A stretch of DNA of 24,072 bases from a virus. The notes under the pieces were generated by a model. It made no database searches. It saw only the letters and a program-made list of their open reading frames with translations, and was not told where the DNA came from. The stretch is from IMG/VR virus record IMGVR_UViG_3300006789_000158, positions 1 to 24,072 of that record. One strand, 5' to 3'. A program made the translations under genes and the position numbers. This document shows, in pieces, positions 1 through 9,800 of this stretch. How positions within the stretch are numbered: the stretch's first letter is position 1; each line of letters begins with the position of its first letter.

Positions 1-3000
1 CAAATGAAGTTACACCCGCTGCTTGTAATTGTAACTTTGTATTAGCCTCACTTGTTCCATCGAAAAATTTAGTAGTAGTTCCAAAAGTTGCCAATGGAAA
101 ATCAGGGTCTTGTCCTGATGAAGATATTGCCATTCCAGTATTAGTAAGAACAATTTGAGTTTCCATCGTATCAATGTTTGTTTGTGCTGCAGCCGCACTT
201 GCTGAAGCTGCATTTATACCATCCTCCGCTGAAGATGAATTTGCATTTATTGTTGAAGCAGCCGATGCTGAAAACTCATTAGCCGAACCACTAATTGATG
301 CCGCAGTTACTCCAGCTAAAGCACCAGTACTAATAGTAATATCACCTGTTATACCTAAACTACTTCCATCCCAAGTTAATTTATCACCTAAACTAAAACT
401 ACTACCACTATCTATATAAAACCCCGTATTTGAAGTTCCATATTCTCCAGCCCCAGTATAAAGTGCATTATCACTTACAGTTATTCCACCAATAAATCCA
501 CCTGATGCAGTAATTACACCTTCAATTTTTGCACCACTTGCAATAAGAACACCAGAAGATGATACTGCAAAATTAGTTCCAAATCTTACATAATAATTTG
601 AACCTGGAGTAAAGTCCATATAATACCCAGTAAGATCATTATTATCACCAGTTTTATAAATTCTTGAACTATCAGCATCTAAAGTTATATTACTTCCACT
701 AATAAGTCCATTATTTAAAATATTCCAACTACCAATATAACCTTCATTAGCTCTAATACTTCCACTAAGAAATACATTTTCTGCTGATAATCCGAATCCT
801 GGACTTGATTCATTATGTACTGCAGCAGTACTTGCTAATCCACTTAAATCTCCAAACCTTGCTCTCCTTAAAAATCCACCACTTCCAGATTCAATTACAT
901 CTATATATGGTGTTTCAGTATCGGTTGGGTCTGCATTTATATGTATAAATCCTGTTTGAGGGCGTCCAAAACTTATAATAACTTGTCCATCATCATATGA
1001 TGCTGATACAGAAGCGGCTCCACCAAAATTACCTATTGAACCTGTTACACTACCTTGTAATTCTCTTGTTACTGTAATTGCATTTATAAACCCAGTAGTA
1101 TTTCCAGTTTGATCTGACGCAGAATACGCTGCATTAAGTCTCATAAACTCTGAACTAAATCCTGTATCTCCTACTTTCTTAACAAATAATAATTCTCCTT
1201 GTTGAAATCCAGCTGAATTAACCAATGGAATTGTTGTAGCACTAGCGCTAACACTACCACTTATAGTTGTTGCATTACTAACAAGTAATTGTCCACCAAC
1301 TGCGTTTACAGTTTGTTTTTCAAATGTTGTTGTAGCAAGAGTACCACGAACATAAACATTACTAAATTCTGCAAATCCATCGCTATCAATAGTCCACCCA
1401 GATGCCTTCTTTGCATAATCTCTTGTTCTAATTGAACCAGTACTACTTAATATAATATTAGATGAACCTAAACTATTTTGCTCTATTCCCCAACCACCAA
1501 TATTACCAGCAGTACCACTTATATGTCCATCTGCTTTTACTTGAAAGTTTGAAGCGCTTATAAATAGTCCAGAATCGGTTGATGAATTTTCATCAGCATT
1601 TCCTCTTATATAAAAAGTATCTCCTGATAATTTTTCTCTACCAATATTAAATCCACCAATCTTACCTGTTTGCGCTTCGATATTTCCTTTTACAACAACA
1701 TCTCCACTTGAGGATAAATGAAAGTTAGATGAACTAATTTCTATATTTCCACCACTACCACTTACATATTGTTCTTCACTACCTAAGAAAAATGATTTTG
1801 CTTTTACCTCAAAAACACTTGGACTTGTTCTAAATTTAAGAGATCCCTCATCTCCACCAGCATGCAATTCTAAACCTAAACCATCATAATTTTCACTTGC
1901 ACCTATAGCAGTTCCAACACTACCACTAAACATTAATATACCAGAAGGACCTTCTCCTGTAGTTGCCCGCTTAAATCCCTCATATGATTTTGTTCTAAAA
2001 TATGCTGATGATTGTCCACTTATCTCAAATCCTTGTCCCTCACCAAGACTATTATTAATAGTTAAAGTTCCTGGTAAAATATTATCCGTTCCTGAAAATA
2101 CTGTATTACTTCCTTGAAATTGTTCAGCATTTGCTGAAAATGTTTCCATCTGAGCTTGCTTACCATCTTTAGTAAAATATTCTACTTTAAACAATAACCT
2201 TTGAGGTCTTTGACTTAACAATGGAGTATCAGTTGTTATTATTACATTATTTGGATTAAACCCTGATTCTCTAGCTTGCTTTAAAGATATTTCACTAATA
2301 TACCATTTACCTGAAGGAGCTACGAACTGTATAATTGGACGAGCTGTTGATTCTAATACAAAATTTTGATAAACCATTTTTGGAAATGTAATATTAGCAT
2401 CCACCCCTTTATCATCAGGATTTAAAGAACCAATAAAATATCCCCATGGGGTAGATTTAAACTCTTCGCCTATTTTTTTAGGTTTAACTCCTGAACCAGA
2501 TACGTAAACTTTTAATTCTGCTCTATCTTGATCTACTAAATTTTCATCTATTCTTACTTGTGTTGTTGCTTTTATAGGATGTGCATTAAATGATAAACTA
2601 TATTCTACATCTCTTATAATTAAAGGTCTATTTTCTCCAACTATATTGCCTTTTCCAGCTATATCTTTTGTTCTTGATGTATTTAACCAAAAAGCAACAT
2701 TATCATTTTCACTATAGTTTGAACCAGAAATAACTACTGCATCGTGAATATGACTTATAGTTGCTCTATCAAATCCTCCAACTGGTCCACTACCGACTAC
2801 TGCTCCTGAATAATATCCAGCATTTGTTCCTTGAGAGCCAGTCCAATATGTATCTACTATTGATCGGGTCGGGAAATACCCTTTCATCAAATTACCCTTT
2901 AATGATAAATCATCTATCAATTCTTCACGAGATTCTAAAATTCTTTCTGTTAATGGTATAAACTCAGTATCATTTGTTGTTCTATAATAAACTTTAGCTC

Positions 3001-6000
3001 TATAAACATCTCCTGAAAGTGTTCTTAAATTGGCAAGTTTAATTGTAGATTTAGATATATAATTTATTTCATTATAATCAAATTCTACAGTTTCATTAAA
3101 GCTCATAGTAAATGGAGATGGACCTAAATCAGGAATTTCTAATAACTGATATGCTAAACTTTCTACAGAATTATTAAATATTATAGGCTTTGATGACGGT
3201 ATTATAGTATGACCTTTAGTTTTACCTATAGTAAATTCATATGGTAAGTTTTGAGATACTAATTTAGAAACAGAATACCCGCTTTTGCCTGCGAATTCTC
3301 CCAGTTCGAATCTATCAACTTTTACTTTTGCTCCTTCTAAATAAGATCCAACTTCTCTGCCCGACCCATCCGGGTGCGGGTGCCCGTGCATACTACCACT
3401 CGGTAAAAATATTTTATAGTCATATACTGCAGGACTTGCTGCAGTCATGGAAGAATCATTTCTACCAGAAGCATTATCATCATAGTTACCATCATTATAG
3501 CTACTTCCACCGCCACCACCACCACCTTTGTTACCTTTATTTGTTTGAGCATCACTATGTTGCGTATCATCATATGTATCTTCTTCAGAAGTATTTGCGG
3601 TTGCCTTTAGTGATTCAATCTCCGTATCTATACAAGTAACATTATAATATGCGGTATTACTGCTTACTCCGGGAGCACCAACTGTTAAACCAATTGCTTT
3701 AAAGTCTACATCATCCGCAATAAATTGAGTATTTTTTCCATTTCCAATTACATAAATCTCATCATAATTGGTATCGTGTAAACTCCAAGTATAAGAAGTT
3801 AACCTAACTCCATACGTACTATAGTATTGTCTGTCTGCTGTTGTTCTTAAATCGTGCAGTCCAAATGCAAGAGACGCCGTTGCTTCGTGAATTGTTTCTA
3901 AATCATCAATCATTATATCGGTATCAGCTAATACTGGAACTGCTCCCCCTACTACATCAACAAATAAAGAACTGCTCGTACTAGATTTACCATTTGAATC
4001 TTTAACAACTACACTTGCAGTATAAGCACCAGATGCACCATATGCATGTGTTAAAGAAGTAGTAGATTCATCATTACCATCAAATGATACCCCTCCAGTT
4101 ATACCATCACCATATTCCACAAAATCACTCGTAGCATCTCCCCAAGCAATTGACATCTCGTCAATATACTTTTCACTCTCTGTAGTTGAACTTGCAGAAA
4201 CAATAAGTGTAAACGCTTGACTTGCAGTAACTGCGGTTGAACCTGAAATAGATGTTATAAGTGGTACTGCTGTATTTACAGTTATCGGTTGTCCCTTAAA
4301 TTCTTTTGTACCACCAGACCAATTAGCTACAATTCTGGGTTTAAAATTTCCTTGAGTTGAATATGTAGCAGTTGTAGTTTGTCCTGAAGCACTCATTTCT
4401 ACTTCACTAACTCCAGTAAATAATTTTTGACTGGTTGGACTTCCTTCACCATCTTCAGTAAATGTAACTGTAAGTGGTGCCGTTCCAGATGTTACATTTG
4501 AAGTTACATGAGGTCTTGGTGTAACTGCATTACTAACACTTTGTTTTATAACTGTATTTGATTTTCTTCCTGCTGTATCAACTACATAATGTTCAATATC
4601 AAAATTGCCCCCTGCACCATATGATGCAGAAACTGCTGACCCTGTTACTGATGTTGGGAATAGTTGAAATCCATCCCAATAAATTGTTTTGCCGCTTGAA
4701 TTTTTTGCTCCAACTCTAAATGAAGCATATTTTGTTCCTGGATGTAAAAATCTACTATGTACACTAAGTTTTGTCCAACCACTACTATTGATTTTAGTTA
4801 GATCACCTACTACTATATTTTGATGTACATCTCCTTCTTCACCAATTGTTTCATAGTTTGCATCTAATCCATACAATGACAAATAAGCAAATGTATTCTC
4901 AGAATCAGCTTTGGCATAAGCACTAACTGTAAATCCATCCGATTGAGTTGCTGGTGCGAGTGCGGCAGTACTACTTCCTCTATAATGTCCAAAAAAGCTA
5001 TCAGCTGCATTTGAAACTTGTGCTATAGCATTTGAACCACTATATGCTACTGAAGATTGTCTGGTTACACTTGCATTACCTACAGAATATCCGTCCCAAA
5101 ATCCACTTAAAGCACTTCCAAATATATTATTAGGTGCATAATTTATAAATTGACTACCAATTATTTGTGCTTTTTCAAAATACCAATGGAATTTATCAAG
5201 ACTTAAACCAGTACCAACTGTTGCACTTGAAGTAACATTAAAATTTACATCTGTATTAACTACTGAGTTTGATTGAGAAAAATCTGCTACTGCCGGCGTT
5301 GGTTGAACTTTTACAGTTTGAGCAGTACTATTAGTTTGAGTATTATAATTATTTCCTACAGTATGAGTAACTGTATAATCTCCACTTTCACTATATTCAT
5401 GTATTACTCTTTTACCTGCGGAACCTGTAACTACTAAACTTCTACCATCTCCAAAATCCCATTGAAATGTTGTATCATCAATATTATCATCAGGATTTGA
5501 AGCATCATCTGCACTAGCAGAATATATACTTCTATCTGTGAATCTAAATCTTGCTTTTGTAAAAATTGGGTTTGTAGAAATTTCTAAACTGCCCGTCAAA
5601 TACTGTGCTTCTTCTGATAATGCTTCATTTAAAGTACCATTAGATATAAACATACCAGCTTTTGGTGTAGCAGGTGGTGATACCGTAACTATAACGTTAT
5701 CTTTAGCCCCACCACCAAACGGTGAATTTCCAGTAGCTCTAACAGTATACGTCTGAGCTTTAGTATATGTATGAGAGCCATTAGTAGTTTGTGGATCAAA
5801 ACTATCAGTTGTAGAATCTCCCCATTCATATTCTACATTATTTATCGGTCCTACTCTATCTGCTATTAAATCAACTGTAAATTTGTTATTTCTTAAAACT
5901 CCAGTAGGTTTTGTATTATTAATAAATCGAAGTTCTAAATCAGAATGTGCTATTAAATTTGGATTTAAAAATTGTCGTACTCCACCAGGTATTCGTGATC

Positions 6001-6550
6001 CAGAAAGACTTCCGCTCACTAAAACATTTACTTCTTTTTGTCCTGTTTTAGGTATTACTTCTTGTAACATTGTTTCAGATATTGATAACTTTGGTGCTCT
6101 TAAAAATAAAATCTTTTCATTATTCGGTGAAGATGGATCTATCATTATTTCCATTTGATAACGAACATTATATACATCTTGAAATTCTTCTGGAATAACT
6201 AATCCATCATTCTGTTCTGGATTTGGATTTATTTCACCAAGTAATGTTAAAGTTGCTATTCCAGGAGTAACATCTTCATATACTTCTATACTTAATCTTC
6301 TTGAAGTACCTTCTAAATAATTTCGTATTGGATTTACATATACGGTTTTACCAGTTATATCAATTAATTCAAATAATATATCTGTTTCTCTTTTTAGCGC
6401 GGGAGAGCCATCAATTAATATAGATGATCTACCAGTAGGTATAATATCTGGAGCATCAAGGATTTTAAAATATTTATTATCTGTATCCTCAATAAATACT
6501 TGAACTTGATCTAAATTCTGTTTTTTAACTGTTTTCTTGAATAATGCCAT
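1..6550 (-). CDS. Giant modular tail fibre / adhesin-like virion protein (C-terminus beyond left edge)
   Basis: One open frame of at least 2183 codons runs from the ATG at 6548-6550 to the left edge without a stop; an in-frame TAA directly precedes the ATG, so the start is firm although no good Shine-Dalgarno is visible. Visible modules: a beta-rich N-terminus (about 1-210); PKD-like domains at about 219-290 (EWGD), 330-425 (WDFGDG, then HEYSESGDYTV), 668-760 and 774-864 (AWGD, then HAYGASGAYT); a CBM4/9-like jelly-roll at about 479-637, ending YWDGFQLF; a Gly run near residue 1010; an HGHPHPDG motif at 1055-1062; a beta-rich middle; then IGG-type repeats and Ala/Ser-rich sequence. PKD, Ig and CBM-like modules usually bind cell-surface glycans or space binding domains, so I infer a virion protein contacting the host, perhaps a central fibre or baseplate adhesin. 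The family is not identified. It lies behind its own late-type promoter, separate from the baseplate operon. Confidence 0.85.
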   Translation of the reverse strand, partial: MALFKKTVKKQNLDQVQVFIEDTDNKYFKILDAPDIIPTGRSSILIDGSPALKRETDILFELIDITGKTVYVNPIRNYLEGTSRRLSIEVYEDVTPGIATLTLLGEINPNPEQNDGLVIPEEFQDVYNVRYQMEIMIDPSSPNNEKILFLRAPKLSISETMLQEVIPKTGQKEVNVLVSGSLSGSRIPGGVRQFLNPNLIAHSDLELRFINNTKPTGVLRNNKFTVDLIADRVGPINNVEYEWGDSTTDSFDPQTTNGSHTYTKAQTYTVRATGNSPFGGGAKDNVIVTVSPPATPKAGMFISNGTLNEALSEEAQYLTGSLEISTNPIFTKARFRFTDRSIYSASADDASNPDDNIDDTTFQWDFGDGRSLVVTGSAGKRVIHEYSESGDYTVTHTVGNNYNTQTNSTAQTVKVQPTPAVADFSQSNSVVNTDVNFNVTSSATVGTGLSLDKFHWYFEKAQIIGSQFINYAPNNIFGSALSGFWDGYSVGNASVTRQSSVAYSGSNAIAQVSNAADSFFGHYRGSSTAALAPATQSDGFTVSAYAKADSENTFAYLSLYGLDANYETIGEEGDVHQNIVVGDLTKINSSGWTKLSVHSRFLHPGTKYASFRVGAKNSSGKTIYWDGFQLFPTSVTGSAVSASYGAGGNFDIEHYVVDTAGRKSNTVIKQSVSNAVTPRPHVTSNVTSGTAPLTVTFTEDGEGSPTSQKLFTGVSEVEMSASGQTTTATYSTQGNFKPRIVANWSGGTKEFKGQPITVNTAVPLITSISGSTAVTASQAFTLIVSASSTTESEKYIDEMSIAWGDATSDFVEYGDGITGGVSFDGNDESTTSLTHAYGASGAYTASVVVKDSNGKSSTSSSLFVDVVGGAVPVLADTDIMIDDLETIHEATASLAFGLHDLRTTADRQYYSTYGVRLTSYTWSLHDTNYDEIYVIGNGKNTQFIADDVDFKAIGLTVGAPGVSSNTAYYNVTCIDTEIESLKATANTSEEDTYDDTQHSDAQTNKGNKGGGGGGGSSYNDGNYDDNASGRNDSSMTAASPAVYDYKIFLPSGSMHGHPHPDGSGREVGSYLEGAKVKVDRFELGEFAGKSGYSVSKLVSQNLPYEFTIGKTKGHTIIPSSKPIIFNNSVESLAYQLLEIPDLGPSPFTMSFNETVEFDYNEINYISKSTIKLANLRTLSGDVYRAKVYYRTTNDTEFIPLTERILESREELIDDLSLKGNLMKGYFPTRSIVDTYWTGSQGTNAGYYSGAVVGSGPVGGFDRATISHIHDAVVISGSNYSENDNVAFWLNTSRTKDIAGKGNIVGENRPLIIRDVEYSLSFNAHPIKATTQVRIDENLVDQDRAELKVYVSGSGVKPKKIGEEFKSTPWGYFIGSLNPDDKGVDANITFPKMVYQNFVLESTARPIIQFVAPSGKWYISEISLKQARESGFNPNNVIITTDTPLLSQRPQRLLFKVEYFTKDGKQAQMETFSANAEQFQGSNTVFSGTDNILPGTLTINNSLGEGQGFEISGQSSAYFRTKSYEGFKRATTGEGPSGILMFSGSVGTAIGASENYDGLGLELHAGGDEGSLKFRTSPSVFEVKAKSFFLGSEEQYVSGSGGNIEISSSNFHLSSSGDVVVKGNIEAQTGKIGGFNIGREKLSGDTFYIRGNADENSSTDSGLFISASNFQVKADGHISGTAGNIGGWGIEQNSLGSSNIILSSTGSIRTRDYAKKASGWTIDSDGFAEFSNVYVRGTLATTTFEKQTVNAVGGQLLVSNATTISGSVSASATTIPLVNSAGFQQGELLFVKKVGDTGFSSEFMRLNAAYSASDQTGNTTGFINAITVTRELQGSVTGSIGNFGGAASVSASYDDGQVIISFGRPQTGFIHINADPTDTETPYIDVIESGSGGFLRRARFGDLSGLASTAAVHNESSPGFGLSAENVFLSGSIRANEGYIGSWNILNNGLISGSNITLDADSSRIYKTGDNNDLTGYYMDFTPGSNYYVRFGTNFAVSSSGVLIASGAKIEGVITASGGFIGGITVSDNALYTGAGEYGTSNTGFYIDSGSSFSLGDKLTWDGSSLGITGDITISTGALAGVTAASISGSANEFSASAASTINANSSSAEDGINAASASAAAAQTNIDTMETQIVLTNTGMAISSSGQDPDFPLATFGTTTKFFDGTSEANTKLQLQAAGVTSF
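456..1668 (-). repeat. Four diverged IGG-type protein repeats inside the adhesin gene
   Basis: Translating the adhesin frame gives four copies of a short pattern, roughly G-x-I-G-(G/S)-(F/W)-x-(I/V) followed by 5-7 residues and a Leu/Gly/Ser turn. They read GKIGGFNIG (about 1644-1668), GNIGGWGIE (about 1486-1512), GYIGSWNIL (about 717-743) and GFIGGITVS (about 476-502). Spacing is irregular (about 155, 770 and 240 bases) and the DNA is diverged, so these are structural repeats rather than a recent duplication. Similar repeats occur in tail-tip and fibre proteins of other phages; here they mark the fibrous distal half of the visible protein. Confidence 0.6.
3359..3391 (-). other. GC-rich patch encoding the His-x-His-x-His motif of the adhesin
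   Basis: Within an AT-rich gene, these 33 bases are about three quarters G+C (my count 25 of 33) and encode M-HGHPHPDG-SG using CAC, GGG and CCG codons that neighbouring codons avoid. H1055, H1057 and H1059 alternate in a beta-compatible HxHxH pattern. HxH motifs coordinate iron in tail spikes and in the T4 gp37 tip, so metal binding is possible. The motif follows a Gly-rich, probably flexible, stretch encoded at about 3515-3535. Confidence 0.5.
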
Positions 6551-6572
6551 TTAAATAGTTGTCCCATTTCAT

Positions 6573-6601
6573 TTATAATAAATATTAAAACTTTATTATA
6601 A
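6573..6601. promoter_or_regulatory. Perfect 10-bp inverted repeat, candidate operator
   Basis: TTATAATAAA (6573-6582) and TTTATTATAA (6592-6601) are exact reverse complements separated by 9 bases. The repeat sits in the divergent spacer between the ribbon-helix-helix gene and the giant adhesin gene, immediately downstream of the adhesin's late-type promoter. Ribbon-helix-helix proteins commonly bind paired half-sites in their own promoter regions, so this is a natural operator candidate. It is composed only of A and T, so a chance palindrome or a weak RNA hairpin in the adhesin leader remains possible. Confidence 0.5.
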
Positions 6602-6604
6602 GTA

Positions 6605-6612
6605 TATTTATA
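6605..6612 (-). promoter_or_regulatory. T4-type late promoter for the adhesin gene
   Basis: The plus strand reads TATTTATA, giving an exact TATAAATA on the minus strand, the T4 late-promoter element recognised by the gp55-type sigma factor. It lies 54 bases upstream of the adhesin ATG and points at it, which would give an untranslated leader of nearly 50 bases containing the inverted repeat. The octamer also occurs by chance elsewhere in this AT-rich window, so position and orientation carry the call. Confidence 0.6.
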
Positions 6613-6617
6613 GTGTG

Positions 6618-6623
6618 TATAAT
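6618..6623 (+). promoter_or_regulatory. Possible -10 box for the ribbon-helix-helix gene
   Basis: A perfect TATAAT stands 10 bases before the ATG at 6634. The hexamer at a 17-base spacing upstream (6595-6600, ATTATA) is a poor -35 and lies within the right arm of the inverted repeat. Use of this box would start the transcript about 4 bases before the ATG, a nearly leaderless message. If transcription starts further upstream, the GGAT at 6624-6627 could act as a weak Shine-Dalgarno. Confidence 0.35.
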
Positions 6624-6633
6624 GGATGTATAA

Positions 6634-6810
6634 ATGAAAAAAAGATATAATTTTACGTTAGATGAGTCTGTAAAGACTATTTTGGAGTATTATGCTAAAG
6701 AAAATTTTACTACAATGTCTGCAGTATTAACTTCTTTAATTTTGGAATTACAATCAAAAAAGATTGTTTATGGTAATAAATTACCTTCTAAGAGGATTTC
6801 CCAAAACTAA
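6634..6810 (+). CDS. Small ribbon-helix-helix (Arc/CopG-type) DNA-binding protein, putative repressor
   Basis: This 58-aa protein is the only plus-strand gene in the window. Its fold reads directly: a basic strand MKKRYNFTLD (1-10), helix A ESVKTILEYYAKENF (11-25), the TTMS turn, then helix B AVLTSLILELQSKK (30-43) and a short basic tail. This is the strand-helix-helix layout of Arc/CopG/MetJ repressors, which dimerise and insert the paired strand into the DNA major groove. The gene is divergent from the giant adhesin gene, with an inverted repeat and promoter elements in the 83-bp spacer. It converges on the nuclease-ATPase gene, whose last 23 bases it overlaps. I infer autoregulation and/or control of the adhesin promoter; neither is shown by sequence alone. 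Fold confidence is good; target and role are inferred. Confidence 0.75.
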   Translation: MKKRYNFTLDESVKTILEYYAKENFTTMSAVLTSLILELQSKKIVYGNKLPSKRISQN

Positions 6811-9800
6811 TATTGCTGTATCCATGTTCTTTCTTTATTTCTAATAAAGTATCTACAGCATCTCTCATAGATTCTATATGTGATACAATAACAACAAATT
6901 GAAATTGAGATTTTAAATATTGAAAAAAACTATAAACAGAATTTAAATTTTCACTATCCATAGTTCCAAATCCCTCATCTATAGCGAGAAAATTACCTCT
7001 TGGTAAATTACAAACATTAATTAACCCTACTCTAAGAGCTAATGATGATATAAATTTTTCCATACCACTTGATAATTCTAAAGGCCACACATTATCTTCA
7101 TCATACACAATATAGTTATTAATACTCTTACCATCCATTTTAAATATAATGCTGAAATCAACAATCTGTGATAATATATTATTAACTTCCCCTTCAATAG
7201 TCGGTAGTGCATCTTGTATTAAATTATATGGAACTCCATCTCTACTTACCGCTTGTAAATAATAATGATACGCTCCTATCGTATCCTCTAATTCTTCCAT
7301 TTTAGTAATATTATCAAACAATGTTTTTATTTGTGTTTCTAAAATAGCTACTGTTTTTCCCCTATTATATTTTTTAGCAGTATGATCTTTTATCTTAGAA
7401 TCTACCACTTGTATTTCTGATTCTACTAACTCTATTTTAGATAAAATATCTTTATTAAATTTTATAGATTTTTCTTGTCTTTCAAACTTTGTTATATCTT
7501 TTAAAACATATTGTTTACTTTGTTTAACATTCTTACCTTTTTCAATAATAACATCTTTTTGATGGTGTACTGATTCTAATTTTGCTTCTTCTTCAAATAT
7601 ACTTTTAGTAATAATATCATATTTAGATTGTATTTCAGTATACTCTTTGACTACTTTTCGTAAATCTCCAGCCTCTTTTATATATTGAGTTTGTAAATGT
7701 TTATTATGTGTTATAGTATCTATTGCATTTTTAGCATCTTTTACAAATGGATTAGTTAAACAAGCTTCACACGTTTCATTCCATTCCCAACTCTGTAATT
7801 TATCTATAGCTTTTTGTTCTACATCTATTTGATTTTCTAATGTTAATAACAATTTTTCATAATTTTCTAAGTCTCGTTTTTTATTGCCAACTTCTTCAAT
7901 ATCTAATTTTTTTATTTTTTTATTTTTTAAAGTATCCAATAATTCTTTTGTATTAACTATAGATTTTTCTAATGAAATATATTGATCTCTTAATATACCT
8001 GTTTCATCTTTTAATATATTTAATTCTTCTTTTAATTTTTCAATATCTTTTACATCTTCTATTGGTTTTAATTTAGAAGTAAATTCTTTTTTAGATTCTT
8101 CAAACTTTTCTTTTTGTTCTTCATACTCACTTAACTTTTCATTAATTAACTTCAGATCAATTTTATTAGATTTCAATTGACTTCTAGCTTCAGTTAATTC
8201 ATCTTCATAATTAGATTGTTGAAAGTTTTTTAGTAAAACAGATTCTTCTTTAACTCTCTCACTTGCCATTTGATATAATTTATCAAACACCCCAATACCC
8301 ATAAATTGAGCTAATAATTCTTTCTTTTCTTTCTGAGTTTTATCTATGAATACTCCTGATGAATTATTTTGAGTAGACAATGTAGTTAAAATAAAATCGT
8401 CATATGTTCCTAATACTCTACGAATATTATTGTTTGTAGTTCTCCTTTGATCACCGTTCATAGAAACCATTTGTTGTAACTCTGTATCCCAACGTTCAAA
8501 GTTAACATCTACTTTAACATGCCCATTTAAAAGTCGTTTTCCTTTTCTTTCAACATAATAATCTGTTCCATCTATTTCTATATTAAGTTTACATCTAAAA
8601 TCTGATTTTTTATTGTTCAATATCATATCAGCTTTAAATGCTCTACTACAAGTATCAAATAAACAAAAAGATAGTGCATCTAATAATGATGATTTACCAC
8701 TTGCATTTGGAGCAAAAATTCCTATTATACCACTTAATCTAGTAAAATCAACTATATTAGTTTTACCATAAGAAAACATATTATCAAATTCAAACTTTTT
8801 AATTTTCCAATTAATATTCCTTTGAATATCTTCTTCTGGTAAAATTTGATTTAACTCATTGTTTATTTCTTGTAATTGTATTTCAAGATTATCATCTATA
8901 AAAAATTCTTTTTTAATATAATCTAATATTAATTTATTTTGATAATCTACGTTAGATACATCTCCTATACTAATCTTTTTAGCTTCATCTCCTAAATTAA
9001 TAACACTATCTACTTTATAAAGTTTACTCTCTGTTAATTTAGGATATTTATCTTTAACAATAGAAAGCACTTTTTTTATTTGAGTTTCAGTTGTATTTTT
9101 ACATCGTAACCGTAACCTTCCTTTCTCTGGAAGGGCATCCCAATCTTTTGGTAAATTTCCATCAATAATATCAAGAGTAGCATATCCAAAATCATTTGGT
9201 ATTTCTATATGCTCAAAACTCTTATTCTTCACATCCCAAACAGATACTCCGTGCCCATACACCGCTTCACCATAATTTTGTTGAACAAGACTACCACAAT
9301 ATCTTACGTGGGGCTTTTTATTAACATTATCATATTCTTGTAATGTTTGCATTTTATGAATATCCCCAAGCAAAACCATATCATATCCATCCATACTTTC
9401 TAATTTAACTTTAGATGGTAACTTAAATCCTAAATCTGTAGCTGATTGATCAACAGTACCGTGATATAATAATACTTTAGTATCTCCTTCTACATCTTTT
9501 GCTTGAATATAATTCTCTTCTGTATCCCAAACATCCCATACTACAAATGTTATATCTGCAAAATTATAAACACCACTATCTTTAAAATAATATAAATTTG
9601 GATGATTAAGATTCTCTACAATTGGTGTAAGAACATCAAGCCTATGTGTATTATTTAAATTACAGTCGTGGTTTCCTGCTATAATAATAGTTGGAACAAT
9701 ATCAGAAAGATTTTTGAATAATCTTGATAATTGATCTACCAATTCTGGCGACATTTCAGTTTTACTATGTGCGATATCACCACCTATATAAACTACACTA

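Noticed and set aside
3328-3639. Plus-strand 103-codon frame rich in His/Tyr
   Set aside because: It is the complement shadow of the Gly/Ser/Asp-rich part of the adhesin gene, with no SD and no recognisable fold.
1-6550. Diversity-generating retroelement or phase-variation repeats acting on the adhesin
   Set aside because: No reverse transcriptase gene, near-identical template/variable repeat pair or long simple-sequence tract was seen in this window.
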